Positions 26,027-35,445 of a stretch of 64,000 nucleotides of DNA are shown piece by piece. Each line of letters starts with the position of its first letter. The first letter of the stretch is position 1. The position numbers were made by a program, and so were the translations under genes. Source of the stretch: Georgenia daeguensis (GTDB lineage: Bacteria; Actinomycetota; Actinomycetes; Actinomycetales; Actinomycetaceae); the NCBI RefSeq assembly GCF_039537705.1, contig NZ_BAABBA010000007.1, forward strand, positions 1-64,000. Reading direction: 5' to 3'. A model generated the notes under the pieces. It searched no databases. It was not told where the DNA came from and was given only the letters and a program-made list of their open reading frames with translations.

Positions 26027-26388
26027 TCGCCCTGCTGACCGCCCTCGCCGGCGGGCTCGGTGCCGCCGCCCGGTTCGTGCTCGACACCCTCGTCGCCCGC
26101 CACAACCGGCTCTCGGTCCCCCTCGGCACGGCGCTGGTCAACGTCACATCCTGCTTCCTGCTGGGGCTGCTCACCGGCCTCGTCCTGAGCCGTCCCGGGC
26201 TCGGTGACGCCGGGACGGTGCTCGGCGTCGGCTTCCTCGGCGGCTACTCGACGTTCAGCACGGCGAGCGTCGAGGGCGTGCGCCTCCTGTGCCAGCGGCG
26301 CCTCGCCCAGGCGGCGGCGCACACCGGGGGGATGCTCGTGCTCGGCCTCGCCGCGGCGCTGCTCGGTGTCGCCCTGGGCGCCGGCTGA
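26023..26388 (+). CDS. crcB: fluoride channel CrcB/Fluc, subunit 2
   Basis: A 121-residue, four-helix Fluc subunit with GGLGAAARFVLD, GTALVNVTSCFLLGLL and GFLGGYSTFSTASVEGVRLL. Its charge distribution differs from the first subunit, as expected for an oppositely oriented partner. It overlaps the first crcB by 4 bases. No fluoride riboswitch is visible ahead of the operon. Confidence 0.9.
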   Translation: MIALLTALAGGLGAAARFVLDTLVARHNRLSVPLGTALVNVTSCFLLGLLTGLVLSRPGLGDAGTVLGVGFLGGYSTFSTASVEGVRLLCQRRLAQAAAHTGGMLVLGLAAALLGVALGAG

Positions 26389-26448
26389 CACGCAGGGCCG
26401 ACGGCGGAGGCTCCCGGCCACCCAGATCCGGCTGCCGGTCCCGGCCGC

Positions 26449-26531
26449 CGGTCGGTCGGTCCGGACCGCCCCGCGGTCGGTCGGTCCGGACCGCCCCGCG
26501 GTCGCGCGCCTCCCCACCGGTCGCGCGCCTA
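26449..26531. repeat. 25-bp and 19-bp tandem repeats
   Basis: Two exact copies of a 25-base unit starting CGGTCGGTCGGTCCGGACCG (26449-26473, 26474-26498). They are followed by two copies of CGGTCGCGCGCCT about 19 bases apart (26499-26531). The block lies between convergent crcB and the pentapeptide gene and touches the latter's stop codon. Confidence 0.85.
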
Positions 26532-27257
26532 CCGCCCCCAGGGCCCGCTCTCGGAGATCCGCACCCCGGCTGCCCGGGCCAGGGCCGGCAGGAGCTCGTA
26601 CGCGTCGGCCTCGCTCACGCTGGCGCCGCGCAGCCCGTCCACGCCCCCGACCCCACGGAGCCGGCAGCCCCTCAGGTGCACCCGCTCGCAGCGCAGCTTC
26701 GACAGCTGCGCGCCGGTGAGGTCGCAGTCCTCGAGCAGCACGTCCGTCAGGGCGGCCCCGGTCAGGTCCGCCTCGGTGAGGTCGCAGCCCCGCAGCACCA
26801 CGTGCTGGAACGTGGCCCCGCGCCAGCTGGTCAGCGAGGCGCGGACGCCCTCGAGCCGCACCGCCCGCAGCCGTGCCCCCGGCAGCTGCGCACCGGTCAG
26901 GCGCGCCTCGCGCAGCGCACAGCGCACCAGCGAGACGTCCTCGGCACGGAGGTTGGCCAGGTCTGCGCCGTCGAGGCGGCAGTCCACGAGCACCGTGTGC
27001 CGCCATCTCCCGCCCGCCCCGCGCAGCCGGTCGAGGGAGGAAGCCTCGACCTGCACCTCGTCGAGCACGGTGCCGGTCAGGTCCGCGCCGGTCAGGTCGA
27101 CGCCGGTGAGCGAGATGTCGACGAGCCCGCCGGCGGTCGGCCCGGCGAACGGCTCGAGGCGCAGGGCGACGTCGGGGTCCGGCACCCGCGGCCCGCCGGC
27201 GCCACGGGCGTCCGACGCGGCGGCCGGGCCGGTCCCGGCAGCACTGTCCCCGCTCAC
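26529..27257 (-). CDS. pentapeptide repeat protein
   Basis: A 242-residue protein. Residues ~50-220 are largely A(D/N)LXX repeats (ISLTGVDLTGADLTGTVL ... CDLTEADLTGAALTDVLLED), which should fold as a right-handed quadrilateral helix of about eight coils. The flanks are non-repetitive. Pentapeptide proteins may act as DNA mimics or scaffolds; nothing here points to gyrase protection specifically. The GTG start overlaps the ybaK stop (GTGA), so it is the last gene of the helicase-ybaK-pentapeptide operon. Confidence 0.88.
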   Translation of the reverse strand: MSGDSAAGTGPAAASDARGAGGPRVPDPDVALRLEPFAGPTAGGLVDISLTGVDLTGADLTGTVLDEVQVEASSLDRLRGAGGRWRHTVLVDCRLDGADLANLRAEDVSLVRCALREARLTGAQLPGARLRAVRLEGVRASLTSWRGATFQHVVLRGCDLTEADLTGAALTDVLLEDCDLTGAQLSKLRCERVHLRGCRLRGVGGVDGLRGASVSEADAYELLPALARAAGVRISESGPWGR

Positions 27258-27748
27258 GCCCGGCCCACCGGGGCGACCACGGCGCCGGTGAGGGCGACGA
27301 GGTCGGTCGGGGCCAGCGCGACGTCGAGCCCGCGGCGCCCGGCGCTGACCAGGACGCTCGGGTGGTCGAGGGCGGAGGAGTCCACCACGGTCCGCAGCCG
27401 CGTGCGCTGCCCGAGCGGGGAGATGCCGCCGACGACGTACCCCGTGGCCCGCTCGGCCGCCCCCGGCTCGGCGAGGTCGGCGCGCTTCCCGCCGACCGCC
27501 GTCGCCAGGGCCTTGAGGTCCAGCCGGCCCGCCACCGGGACGACGGCGACCGTGAGGGTCCCGTCCACGGCGGCCACGAGCGTCTTGAGCACCCGGGCGG
27601 GGTCCACCCCGAGGGCCTCGGCGGCCTCCTTGCCGTACTCCCCGGCGCGCGGGTCGTGCTCGTAGGCCAGCACCTCGTGGGCCACGCCCGCCTCGGCCAG
27701 CACCCGCAGTGCCGGGGTGCCCGCCGGGGTCCTCCGCCGCGCCGTCAC
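27254..27748 (-). CDS. ybaK: YbaK/EbsC family Cys-tRNA(Pro) deacylase-like protein
   Basis: A 164-residue YbaK-type editing domain with VLKTLVAAVDGTLTVAVVPV, GRLDLKALATAVGGKRADLA, TGYVVGGISPLGQR and the closing VDSSALDHPSVLVSAGRRGLDVALAP. The lysine in VLKTL is the conserved substrate-binding residue. It would hydrolyse mischarged Cys-tRNA(Pro). The GTG start overlaps the helicase stop (GTGA), and its own stop overlaps the pentapeptide start. Confidence 0.92.
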   Translation of the reverse strand: MTARRRTPAGTPALRVLAEAGVAHEVLAYEHDPRAGEYGKEAAEALGVDPARVLKTLVAAVDGTLTVAVVPVAGRLDLKALATAVGGKRADLAEPGAAERATGYVVGGISPLGQRTRLRTVVDSSALDHPSVLVSAGRRGLDVALAPTDLVALTGAVVAPVGRA

Positions 27749-30402
27749 CTCGGGCCGACCGTCAGCACCCTCACCACCGCGCCGTCCGCGGCGTCGGAGG
27801 CGTCGAGGTCGACGAGCGCGGTCAGGCCCCAGTCGTGGTCGCCGGCCGGGTCCTCGAACGTCTGGCGCACCAGCCAGGCCCGCACCGGCAGGACGACCTC
27901 GGCGCCGTCGGGCAGGCCGTCGGGGTCGGGCAGGTCCGCGTCGGTGGGGTTCTCGACCACGTGGACGAGACCGGCGGCGCGGGCCTCGGGCCCCGTGCCG
28001 AGCCAGTCGTACTCGGCCCAGTACGGCGCCATGGCCGCCTCCCAGCGGCCGGCGTCCCAGCCGGCGTCGCCGTCCAGCTGCCCCAGGGCCTCGTACGCCT
28101 CGCGAGCGAGGAGGTCCACCCGGCGGAAGAGAACGTTGCGCACCGCCACGCGGAAGGCGTGCCGGTTGCGGGTGACCGGCAGCTCGCCCTCGGGCCCCTC
28201 GCCGAAGCGGCGCTCGCCCGCCGGCTCCTCCTCGGGGACGACCATGGCCCCCACCGACGCCGCCGCCCCCGCGGCCAGCGCCTCCCACTCGTCCAGGAGC
28301 GAGGAGTCCACCGAGCGAACCAGGTCACCCAGCCAGTCGATGATCGCCACGACCTCCTCCGTCCGGGCGGAGGCGGGGACCACCTGCCGCATCGCCCGGT
28401 ACGTGTCCGTGAGGTAGCGCAGCACGACCCCCTCGGAGCGGGCCAGCTGGTAGCGCGAGACCAGCTCGGAGAAGGTCATGGACTGCTCGACCATCTCGCG
28501 CACCACCGACTTCGGCTGGAGCTCGTAGTCGGAGACCCACGGGTTCGTCTGCCGGTAGGTCGCCAGCGCCGCCTGCAGCATGTCGGCCAGCGGGCGGGGC
28601 CAGGTGACGTCCTCCAGCAGCGCCATGCGCTCCTCGTACTCGATCCCCTCGGCCTTCATCGCCCCCACGGCCTCCCCGCGCAGGGCGCGCTGCTGGGCGT
28701 AGAGCACCGGCCGCGGGTCCTCCTGCGTGGCCTCGATGACGGAGACGACGTCGAGGGCGAAGTCCGGGTGCTCGGCGTCGAGCAGGTCGATGGCCGCCAG
28801 GGCGAAGGGGGAGAGCGGGGCGTTGAGGGCGAAGTCGCGCGGCAGGTCGACCGTCAGCCGCACGTACGGCTCGCCCGGGTGGGCACGGCGCCACGCGGCG
28901 TCCGCGTGCTCGACCACGCCGCCGGCGCGCAGCGAGCGGTAGATCTCGATAGCCCGGCGCAGGTGCGGGTTGCGGTCCCGCTCCGGCTCATGGTTGTCGG
29001 TGACCAGGCGGTACATCGCCGCGACGGGGTCGCCCTCGCGCGCGAGCACGGAGAGCACCATCGTGTGCGAGACGTGGAACTGGCTGGTCAGCGGCTCCGG
29101 GTCCGCGTCGCGCAGCCGCTCGAAGGTCTTGTCGGTCCAGTTCACCGCGCCGGCCGGGGCCTTCTTCCGCACGATCTTGCGGCGCTTGCGCTCGTCGTCG
29201 CCCGCCTTCGCCAGCGCCTTGGCGTTCTCGATGACGTGCTCGGGAGCCTGCACGATCACCTCGCCAGTGGTGTCGAACCCCGCGCGGCCGGCGCGCCCGG
29301 CGATCTGGTGGAACTCGCGGGCGCTGAGGTGGCGCATCCGCTCGCCGTCGAACTTCGTCAGCGACGTGATGACGACGGTGCGGATGGGGACGTTGATGCC
29401 CACGCCCAGGGTGTCGGTGCCGCAGATCACCCCGAGCAGCCCGCCCTGGGTCAGGCGCTCGACCAGGCGCCGGTAGCGCGGCAGCATCCCGGCGTGGTGC
29501 ACGCCGATCCCGTGCCGCAGCAGGCGGGAGAGGACCTGGCCGAAACCCGGCCCGAACCGGAAGTCGCCGAGCGCGTCGGCGATGCGGTCGCGCTGCTCGC
29601 GCGTGGCCACCTGCACCGACGTGAGCGACTGCGCCCGTTCCACCGCGTCCTTCTGCGCGAAGTGCACCACGTACACGGGGGAGCGGTGGGTGGAGACCAG
29701 CTCGAGGAGGAGATCCTGGATCGGCTCGACGGAGTAGGTGAAGGTCAGCGGGACGGGCCGCTCGGCGTCGTCGATCACCGCGACGTCGCGGCCGGTGCGG
29801 CGGTTCAGGTCCTCGACGAAGAACGAGACGTCCCCGAGGGTGGCGCTCATCAGCAGGAACTGGGCGCGGGGCAGCTCCAGGAGGGGGACCTGCCAGGCCC
29901 AGCCGCGCTGGGGGTCGGCGTAGAAGTGGAACTCGTCCATGCACACGACGGCGTCGGCGTCGGCGCCCGCGCCACCGTTGCGCAGCGCCTGGTTGGCGAG
30001 GATCTCGGCGGTGCAGCAGATGATGGGGGCGTCGGGGTTGATCGCGGAGTCGCCGGTGACCATGCCGACGTTCGCCGAGCCGAACAGGTCGACGAGGTCG
30101 AAGAACTTCTCGGACACCAGCGCCTTGAGCGGGGCGGTGTAGTAGCCGGTCCGGCCGGTCGCCAGCGCGGTGAACAGGGCGCCGACGGCGACGAGCGACT
30201 TCCCCGACCCGGTGGGGGTGGCGAGGATGACGTGGGAGCCGGAGACCAGCTCCATCACCGCCTCCTCCTGGTGGGGGTAGAGCGTGATGCCGGTGGCGGC
30301 TGCCCACTGCTCGTAGGCCGCGTAGATGGCGTCGGGGTCGCTGGTGGCGCCGGCGTCCTCGAGGTCGTCGAGGGCGAGGTTGAGGGTCGCGGCGGGCAGC
30401 AT
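27745..30402 (-). CDS. DEAD/DEAH-box helicase with DUF3516
   Basis: An 885-residue SF2 helicase of the Ski2/Mtr4-like actinobacterial type. Walker A is TPTGSGKS (62-69), motif II D156-E-F-H (a DEVH variant), motif III SAT (186-188), then VHHAGMLPRYRRLVE, GTDTLGVGINVPIRTVV and motif VI HQIAGRAGRAG. The C-terminal ~400 residues match DUF3516, found with these helicases. The likely substrate is structured RNA. It heads a three-gene coupled operon with ybaK and the pentapeptide gene, and is divergent from the first AGCS transporter across 164 bases. Confidence 0.93.
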   Translation of the reverse strand: MLPAATLNLALDDLEDAGATSDPDAIYAAYEQWAAATGITLYPHQEEAVMELVSGSHVILATPTGSGKSLVAVGALFTALATGRTGYYTAPLKALVSEKFFDLVDLFGSANVGMVTGDSAINPDAPIICCTAEILANQALRNGGAGADADAVVCMDEFHFYADPQRGWAWQVPLLELPRAQFLLMSATLGDVSFFVEDLNRRTGRDVAVIDDAERPVPLTFTYSVEPIQDLLLELVSTHRSPVYVVHFAQKDAVERAQSLTSVQVATREQRDRIADALGDFRFGPGFGQVLSRLLRHGIGVHHAGMLPRYRRLVERLTQGGLLGVICGTDTLGVGINVPIRTVVITSLTKFDGERMRHLSAREFHQIAGRAGRAGFDTTGEVIVQAPEHVIENAKALAKAGDDERKRRKIVRKKAPAGAVNWTDKTFERLRDADPEPLTSQFHVSHTMVLSVLAREGDPVAAMYRLVTDNHEPERDRNPHLRRAIEIYRSLRAGGVVEHADAAWRRAHPGEPYVRLTVDLPRDFALNAPLSPFALAAIDLLDAEHPDFALDVVSVIEATQEDPRPVLYAQQRALRGEAVGAMKAEGIEYEERMALLEDVTWPRPLADMLQAALATYRQTNPWVSDYELQPKSVVREMVEQSMTFSELVSRYQLARSEGVVLRYLTDTYRAMRQVVPASARTEEVVAIIDWLGDLVRSVDSSLLDEWEALAAGAAASVGAMVVPEEEPAGERRFGEGPEGELPVTRNRHAFRVAVRNVLFRRVDLLAREAYEALGQLDGDAGWDAGRWEAAMAPYWAEYDWLGTGPEARAAGLVHVVENPTDADLPDPDGLPDGAEVVLPVRAWLVRQTFEDPAGDHDWGLTALVDLDASDAADGAVVRVLTVGPR

Positions 30403-30566
30403 CCCCCGATCCTCTCACTGCCGCGGACGGCAGTGCGGCCCGGCGGCGGCCGCCAGCGCCCGCCCGACGTTCGGCCCGCCGGTTCACCGGGGAGGCTGCG
30501 CGTGTGAGGATGCTGCGCGGCGGTCACGCACCTGTGCCCGTCGCGCCACCGCGAACGGAACCTGAG

Positions 30567-32060
30567 ATGACCGAGCTGATCACCGTCGTCAACGACGCGA
30601 TGTACCTCTACGTCCTCGTCGGACTCCTCGTCGCCGTCGGGGTGTGGATGACCTGGCGCACAAGGGCGGTGCAGGTGCGGCTGTTCGGGCAGATGCTCGG
30701 CTACGTCGTGCGCTCGCGGCGCGGCGCCCACGGCGGGATCTCCTCCTTCCAGGCGTTCGCGATCGGCATGGCCACGCGGATCGGCATCGGGAACATCACC
30801 GGTGTCGCCCTCGCCCTGATCCTGGGCGGGCCGGGCGCGATCTTCTGGATGTGGATGGTCTCCCTCGTCGGGATGGCGACCTCCTTCGCCGAGGCGACCC
30901 TCGCCCAGCTGTTCAAGGTCCGCGCCCTCGACGGCACCTTCCGCGGCGGCCCGGCGTACTACATCAGCCGGGGGCTCGGCTCGCGGCGCTGGGGCACCGT
31001 CTTCGCGTGGCTGCTCGTCCTGTCCATGGTCGTGGCCATGCCGATGGTGCAGGCCAACACCATCGCCGTGACCGTCGAGTCCTCCCACGGCGTCGGGACG
31101 TGGCTGAGCGCGCTCGTCCTCGTGGTGATCACCGCCCTGGTCGTCTTCGGCGGCGTCAAGCTCGTGGCGCGGGTGGCCGAGGTGATGACCCCGCTGATGG
31201 CGCTGGCCTACGTCGCGACGGCGGTCGCGGTGGTCGCCCTCAACCTCGAGGCGGTCCCGCAGTTCTTCGCCGACATCTTCGCCGGGGCGTTCGGGCTGCG
31301 CGCGGGGCTCGCCGGCGTGGGCGGCGGCGTCGTGGCCGCGATCCTCAACGGGGTGCGACGCGGTCTGTTCTCCAACGAGGCGGGCATGGGCACCGGGCCC
31401 AACGCCGCGGCGACCGCCACCGTCGCGCACCCGGTGCAGCAGGGGCTGATCCAGTCGCTCGGCGTGTTCGTCGACACGATGTTCATCTGCACCTCGACGG
31501 CCTTCATCATCCTGGCCGGCGGCGCCTCCGTGTACGTCCCGGGAGCCACCGGCGTCGACGCGGCGGGCAGCCTGACGACGACGGCGGTCACGTCCCAGCT
31601 CGGGGACTGGATGGCCTGGCCGATGACCGTGATGATCTTCTTCTTCGGCTTCTCCTCCATCCTGGGGGCCTTCGCCTACGCCGAGGTCAACCTGCAGTTC
31701 CTCCGCGCCGGGGCGGGCGCCTACCGCGTGCTGCGCGGGACGGTCGTGGCCACCACCGGCATCGGCTCGCTCCTCGCCCTGCAGACGGTGTGGGCGCTGA
31801 TGGACACGGCGATGGCCCTGATCACCGTGGTCAACCTCGTCGCGCTCGTGCGGCTCACCGGGTGGGTGGTGGCTGCTCTGCGCGACTACGAACGCCAGGT
31901 GACCGCGGCACGTCAGGTGGCCGGGGCACGCCAGGTCTCCGCGGCACCGGGCGGGGCCGGCGCGTGGGAGCCGGTCTTCGTCGCCGCGGACCTCGCCGAC
32001 GCGCCGGGCGAGCTGCCCGGCGACGTGTGGGCGCGTCCGTCCGGCGCGATGCGCCGGTGA
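30567..32060 (+). CDS. sodium:alanine symporter (AGCS) 1
   Basis: A 497-residue inner-membrane symporter with about 11 helices. The AGCS signature GNITGVALALILGGPGAIFWMW is present, as are FSNEAGMGTGPNAAATA, ending AHPVQQGLIQSLGVFVDT, the residues lining the alanine/glycine and Na+ sites. A soluble tail of ~50 residues (AARQVAGARQVSAAPGG...) follows the last helix. The ATG at 30567 lacks a strong RBS. A paralogue follows 192 bases downstream. Confidence 0.92.
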   Translation: MTELITVVNDAMYLYVLVGLLVAVGVWMTWRTRAVQVRLFGQMLGYVVRSRRGAHGGISSFQAFAIGMATRIGIGNITGVALALILGGPGAIFWMWMVSLVGMATSFAEATLAQLFKVRALDGTFRGGPAYYISRGLGSRRWGTVFAWLLVLSMVVAMPMVQANTIAVTVESSHGVGTWLSALVLVVITALVVFGGVKLVARVAEVMTPLMALAYVATAVAVVALNLEAVPQFFADIFAGAFGLRAGLAGVGGGVVAAILNGVRRGLFSNEAGMGTGPNAAATATVAHPVQQGLIQSLGVFVDTMFICTSTAFIILAGGASVYVPGATGVDAAGSLTTTAVTSQLGDWMAWPMTVMIFFFGFSSILGAFAYAEVNLQFLRAGAGAYRVLRGTVVATTGIGSLLALQTVWALMDTAMALITVVNLVALVRLTGWVVAALRDYERQVTAARQVAGARQVSAAPGGAGAWEPVFVAADLADAPGELPGDVWARPSGAMRR

Positions 32061-32252
32061 CCCTCCCGCACGCCTGAGCGGGTCCGGCGCAGCCGAGCGG
32101 CTCGGGCGCCCGCGGCGCGTACCGCCCGACCGCGGTGGGCCGTCGGCCGCCCGACCTGCGCCCGTCGGCGGCGGCGGGTACCTTTCCCCGGTCCAGACCG
32201 TGCGCGTCCGGCCCGAGGGCGGGCAGGGCGCCGCCGAGCCGAGGAGAACCCG

Positions 32253-33707
32253 ATGGATGCTGTGGTCGGCGCCGTCAACGACGTCCTGTACACCTATGTG
32301 CTGATCTTCCTGCTGGTCGGGGCGGGCATCTACTTCACGGTGCGCTCGCGTGCCCTGCAGGTGCGTCACTTCGGCCGGATGGTGCGGTCGGTGCTCGGCT
32401 CGCGGCAGGGCGCCGAGGGCGGCATCTCCTCCTTCCAGGCGTTCGCGATCGGGCTGGCCTCGCGGGTGGGGACCGGCAACATCGCCGGCGTCGCGATCGC
32501 CCTGACCCTCGGGGGTCCCGGCGCCATCTTCTGGATGTGGGTGGTCGCCCTCCTCGGCATGGCCACGGCGTTCATGGAGGCGACGCTCGCCCAGATGTAC
32601 AAGGTCCGGTGGCACGACGGCACGTTCCGCGGCGGCCCGGCCTTCTACATCCAGCGCGGCCTGGGCTCGCGCCGGTGGGGCATCGTGTTCGCGGTCTGCC
32701 TGATCTTCGCGTTCGGGCTGGCCTTCAACATGGTGCAGGCCAACACGATCGCCGGGACGCTGGAGGGCGCGCACGGCTGGCCGACGTGGGCGACCGCCCT
32801 GTTCCTCGTCGCCCTCGCGGCCCCGGTGATCCTCGGTGGCATCCGGTCCGTGGCCAGGGTGACGGAGTGGATGGCCCCGGTCATGGCGTTGTTCTACGTC
32901 CTGCTCGCCCTTGTCGTCGTCGCGCTGAACCTTCCCGAGATCCCGGGCGTCGTGGCGGACATCGTGCGGGGCGCGTTCGGGCTCGACGAGGCGCTGGCCG
33001 GCACCGCCGGCGGGATGCTCGCGTCGCTGCTCAACGGCGTCAAGCGTGGCCTGTTCTCCAACGAGGCCGGCATGGGGTCCGCCCCGAACGCCGCGGCCAC
33101 CGCCACCGTCGCGCACCCCGCGCAGCAGGGCTTCATCCAGTCCCTCGGCGTCTTCGTCGACACGATCGTCGTCTGCTCCGCCACCGCGTTCATGATCCTG
33201 CTCGCCGGGCCGGCGGTGTACACCCCCGGCGTCACGGGCGACGACCGCGGCGCCGTGCTGACCCAGACGGCCGTCGCCGAGTCGCTCGGGACGTGGACGA
33301 CCGTCCCGATGACCGCGCTGATCTTCGTCTTCGCCTTCTCCTCCGTGCTCGGCAACTTCACCTACGCCGAGGTCAACACCGACTTCATCAGGCCCGGGCG
33401 GGTCACCAACCTCGGGATCCGGCTGCTCGTGGTCGCCGCGGTCGCCGTCGGCGCGCTGCTGGAGCTGAGCACCGTCTGGGCGCTCGCGGACGTGGCCATG
33501 GGGCTCATGGCCACCGTGAACCTGGTGGGCCTGTTCCTCCTCGGTCGGTGGGCCCTGGGTGCGCTGCGGGACTACGAGCGGCAGGCGGCCGCCGGCGTGG
33601 AGCCGACGTTCGTCGGCGTCGGCAACCCCGACCTGCCCGGCGACCTGCCCACGGAGGTCTGGCTCGAGGGGGAGCGGCGCCCGGTCCACGAGCGGCTCCA
33701 GCCGTGA
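32253..33707 (+). CDS. sodium:alanine symporter (AGCS) 2
   Basis: A 484-residue paralogue of the preceding gene with the same landmarks (GTGNIAGVAIALTLGGPGAI ... FSNEAGMGSAPNAAATATVAH). The two proteins are collinear over their whole length, so this is a tandem duplication that has diverged. AGGAG lies 8 bases before the ATG. The end overlaps the DUF1697 start (GTGA). Confidence 0.92.
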   Translation: MDAVVGAVNDVLYTYVLIFLLVGAGIYFTVRSRALQVRHFGRMVRSVLGSRQGAEGGISSFQAFAIGLASRVGTGNIAGVAIALTLGGPGAIFWMWVVALLGMATAFMEATLAQMYKVRWHDGTFRGGPAFYIQRGLGSRRWGIVFAVCLIFAFGLAFNMVQANTIAGTLEGAHGWPTWATALFLVALAAPVILGGIRSVARVTEWMAPVMALFYVLLALVVVALNLPEIPGVVADIVRGAFGLDEALAGTAGGMLASLLNGVKRGLFSNEAGMGSAPNAAATATVAHPAQQGFIQSLGVFVDTIVVCSATAFMILLAGPAVYTPGVTGDDRGAVLTQTAVAESLGTWTTVPMTALIFVFAFSSVLGNFTYAEVNTDFIRPGRVTNLGIRLLVVAAVAVGALLELSTVWALADVAMGLMATVNLVGLFLLGRWALGALRDYERQAAAGVEPTFVGVGNPDLPGDLPTEVWLEGERRPVHERLQP

Positions 33708-34264
33708 CCGCCTACGTCGCGCTGCTGCGGGGCATCAACGTCGGCGGGCACAACAGGATCGCGATGGCGGACCTGCGCGAGGTCGCAACCGGCCTCGGGC
33801 ACGGCGACGTGGCCACGTACGTCAACAGCGGCAACATCGTCCTCACCTCGGACCGCGCGGACGAGGAGGAGCTGGGCAGCGAGCTCGCCGACGCGGTGCG
33901 GGAGCGGCTCGGCGTCGCGCCGGCGGTGCTCGTCCGCCCCGCCGCCGAGCTGGAGCAGGTGGCGGCGGCCAACCCCTACCGGGCCGAGCCGGACCCCAAG
34001 AAGGTCCACGCCGTCTTCCTCCCCTCGCCGCCCGACGACGGCGCCCGGCGGGCCGTGGAGACGGCGCTCGCCCGGGCCGCCGACCGGGGCAGCCGCGACG
34101 AGGCCGAGATGGTCGCCCGCGTGCTCTACCTGCACACGCCCGACGGTCTCGGTCGCTCGGTGCTGGCGGAGCTGCTCTCGCGCGGGGTGACGAGGAGCGG
34201 GACCGCACGCAACTGGGCCACCGTGACCAAGCTGCTCGAGATGTGCCGCGCCCTCGGCGGCTGA
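33704..34264 (+). CDS. DUF1697 family protein
   Basis: A 186-residue cytoplasmic protein with the family opening YVALLRGINVGGHNRIAMADLRE, the YVNSGNIVLTS strand and the C-terminal SGTARNWATVTKLLEM. Function is unknown for the family. The GTG start overlaps the stop of the second AGCS gene, so the two are translationally coupled. It converges on the DUF418-like gene. Confidence 0.9.
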   Translation: MTAYVALLRGINVGGHNRIAMADLREVATGLGHGDVATYVNSGNIVLTSDRADEEELGSELADAVRERLGVAPAVLVRPAAELEQVAAANPYRAEPDPKKVHAVFLPSPPDDGARRAVETALARAADRGSRDEAEMVARVLYLHTPDGLGRSVLAELLSRGVTRSGTARNWATVTKLLEMCRALGG

Positions 34265-34284
34265 CGACGTCGGGCGGCTCCGGC

Positions 34285-35445
34285 TCAGCGCGGCGGGGGC
34301 GGCCCGAGCACCGCGGCGACGGCGGAGCGCACCAGCCGCTCGAGGGGCCCGCGGCCGAGGAACCGCCGCCACAGCCAGGCCGCGGCGAGGGCGATCGCCA
34401 CGAACCACAGCAGCACGGCGTTCGACTCCGGGTACCAGACGACGTCGTTGCCGAGCAGGAAGATCGCCACGATGTGGAAGGAGTACACGCTCAGGCTGGT
34501 CGCCCCGGTGGCCGCGACGGGGGAGAGCACCCCGGCGCCCGCACGCCCGGCCGCCGAGGCCGGGCCGGTGAGCAGGAGGCACAGCCCGATGACGGCGAGC
34601 GAGGTCCCGCAGTTCCCGACCACCTCGAGCGTGGAGTACTCGTGCGCGCCCGCGCTGGCCAGGCGCAGGGCGAGCGGCGGGGCGTCATCGCCCAGCGCGT
34701 CCAGCACCACCCGGGAGGTCCCCCACGCCGCCGCGGCCAGGACGGTTCCCGACCCCAGGAGCGCGAGCTGGACGCGCGTGGACGAGAGGTGCGACCGGCC
34801 CACGATCATGCCCAGCAGGATGTACGTGAGGAACACCAGCGCCGGGTAGGCGCCCGTGGCGAACACGTCCATGGGCAGCTCCACCGGGTCGTCCAGGCCG
34901 GTGAGCCGTGCCGCGACGCTGAGCCCGCCCGCCTGCAGCGGTGTGGTGAGGAGGAAGATCACCGTGGGGGAGACGACCGCGGCGGCCACGGCGCCGAGCA
35001 GCAGCACCCGCCGGTCGGCGCCCAGGAACGGGAGCGCGAGCACGAACATCGCCGCGTAGGCCGGCAGGATGACCAGCACCGGGGTGCCGAGGAGAACCAG
35101 CACGACGCCGATTACCAGGAGCACACCCGCGCGCACCAGCGTGGCGAGCCGTGCACGGATCAGCGTCAGGCCCGCGGGCGGCACCTGGCGTCCGTTCGCG
35201 AGCGCGAGCGAGACGCCGGCGAGCAGCGCGAACAAGGCGGCGGAGCGCCCGTCGGCGACGACGAACCAGGCCGGGTCGTGGCGGCCGTCCGGCCCGTCGT
35301 CGCCCAGGTGCGCGACGAACATGCCCAGGACGGCCAGCCCGCGGGCGACGTCGATCCCGACGAGCCGGGGGCCGCGCGGGCGTGCGGCGGCGACGGCGGG
35401 GGCGGCGCCCGCCACGGGGAGGCCGTGCGGTTGCGGTGCGGTCAC
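34285..35445 (-). CDS. DUF418/heparan-glucosaminide acyltransferase-like membrane protein
   Basis: A 386-residue multi-pass membrane protein with about ten helices. RLVGIDVARGLAVLGMFVAH is the conserved opening of the DUF418/DUF1624 acyltransferase-like superfamily. ATSLSVYSFHIVAIFLLGND lies in the late DUF418 region. It may transfer acyl groups across the membrane; the acceptor is unknown. The GTG start overlaps the APC permease stop (GTGA), so the two form an operon. Confidence 0.8.
   Translation of the reverse strand: MTAPQPHGLPVAGAAPAVAAARPRGPRLVGIDVARGLAVLGMFVAHLGDDGPDGRHDPAWFVVADGRSAALFALLAGVSLALANGRQVPPAGLTLIRARLATLVRAGVLLVIGVVLVLLGTPVLVILPAYAAMFVLALPFLGADRRVLLLGAVAAAVVSPTVIFLLTTPLQAGGLSVAARLTGLDDPVELPMDVFATGAYPALVFLTYILLGMIVGRSHLSSTRVQLALLGSGTVLAAAAWGTSRVVLDALGDDAPPLALRLASAGAHEYSTLEVVGNCGTSLAVIGLCLLLTGPASAAGRAGAGVLSPVAATGATSLSVYSFHIVAIFLLGNDVVWYPESNAVLLWFVAIALAAAWLWRRFLGRGPLERLVRSAVAAVLGPPPPR

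Noticed and set aside
30255..33689. An 1144-codon open frame on the minus strand
   Set aside because: It is antisense to the two AGCS symporters, with Arg/Gly/Asp/His-rich low-complexity translation and no RBS.
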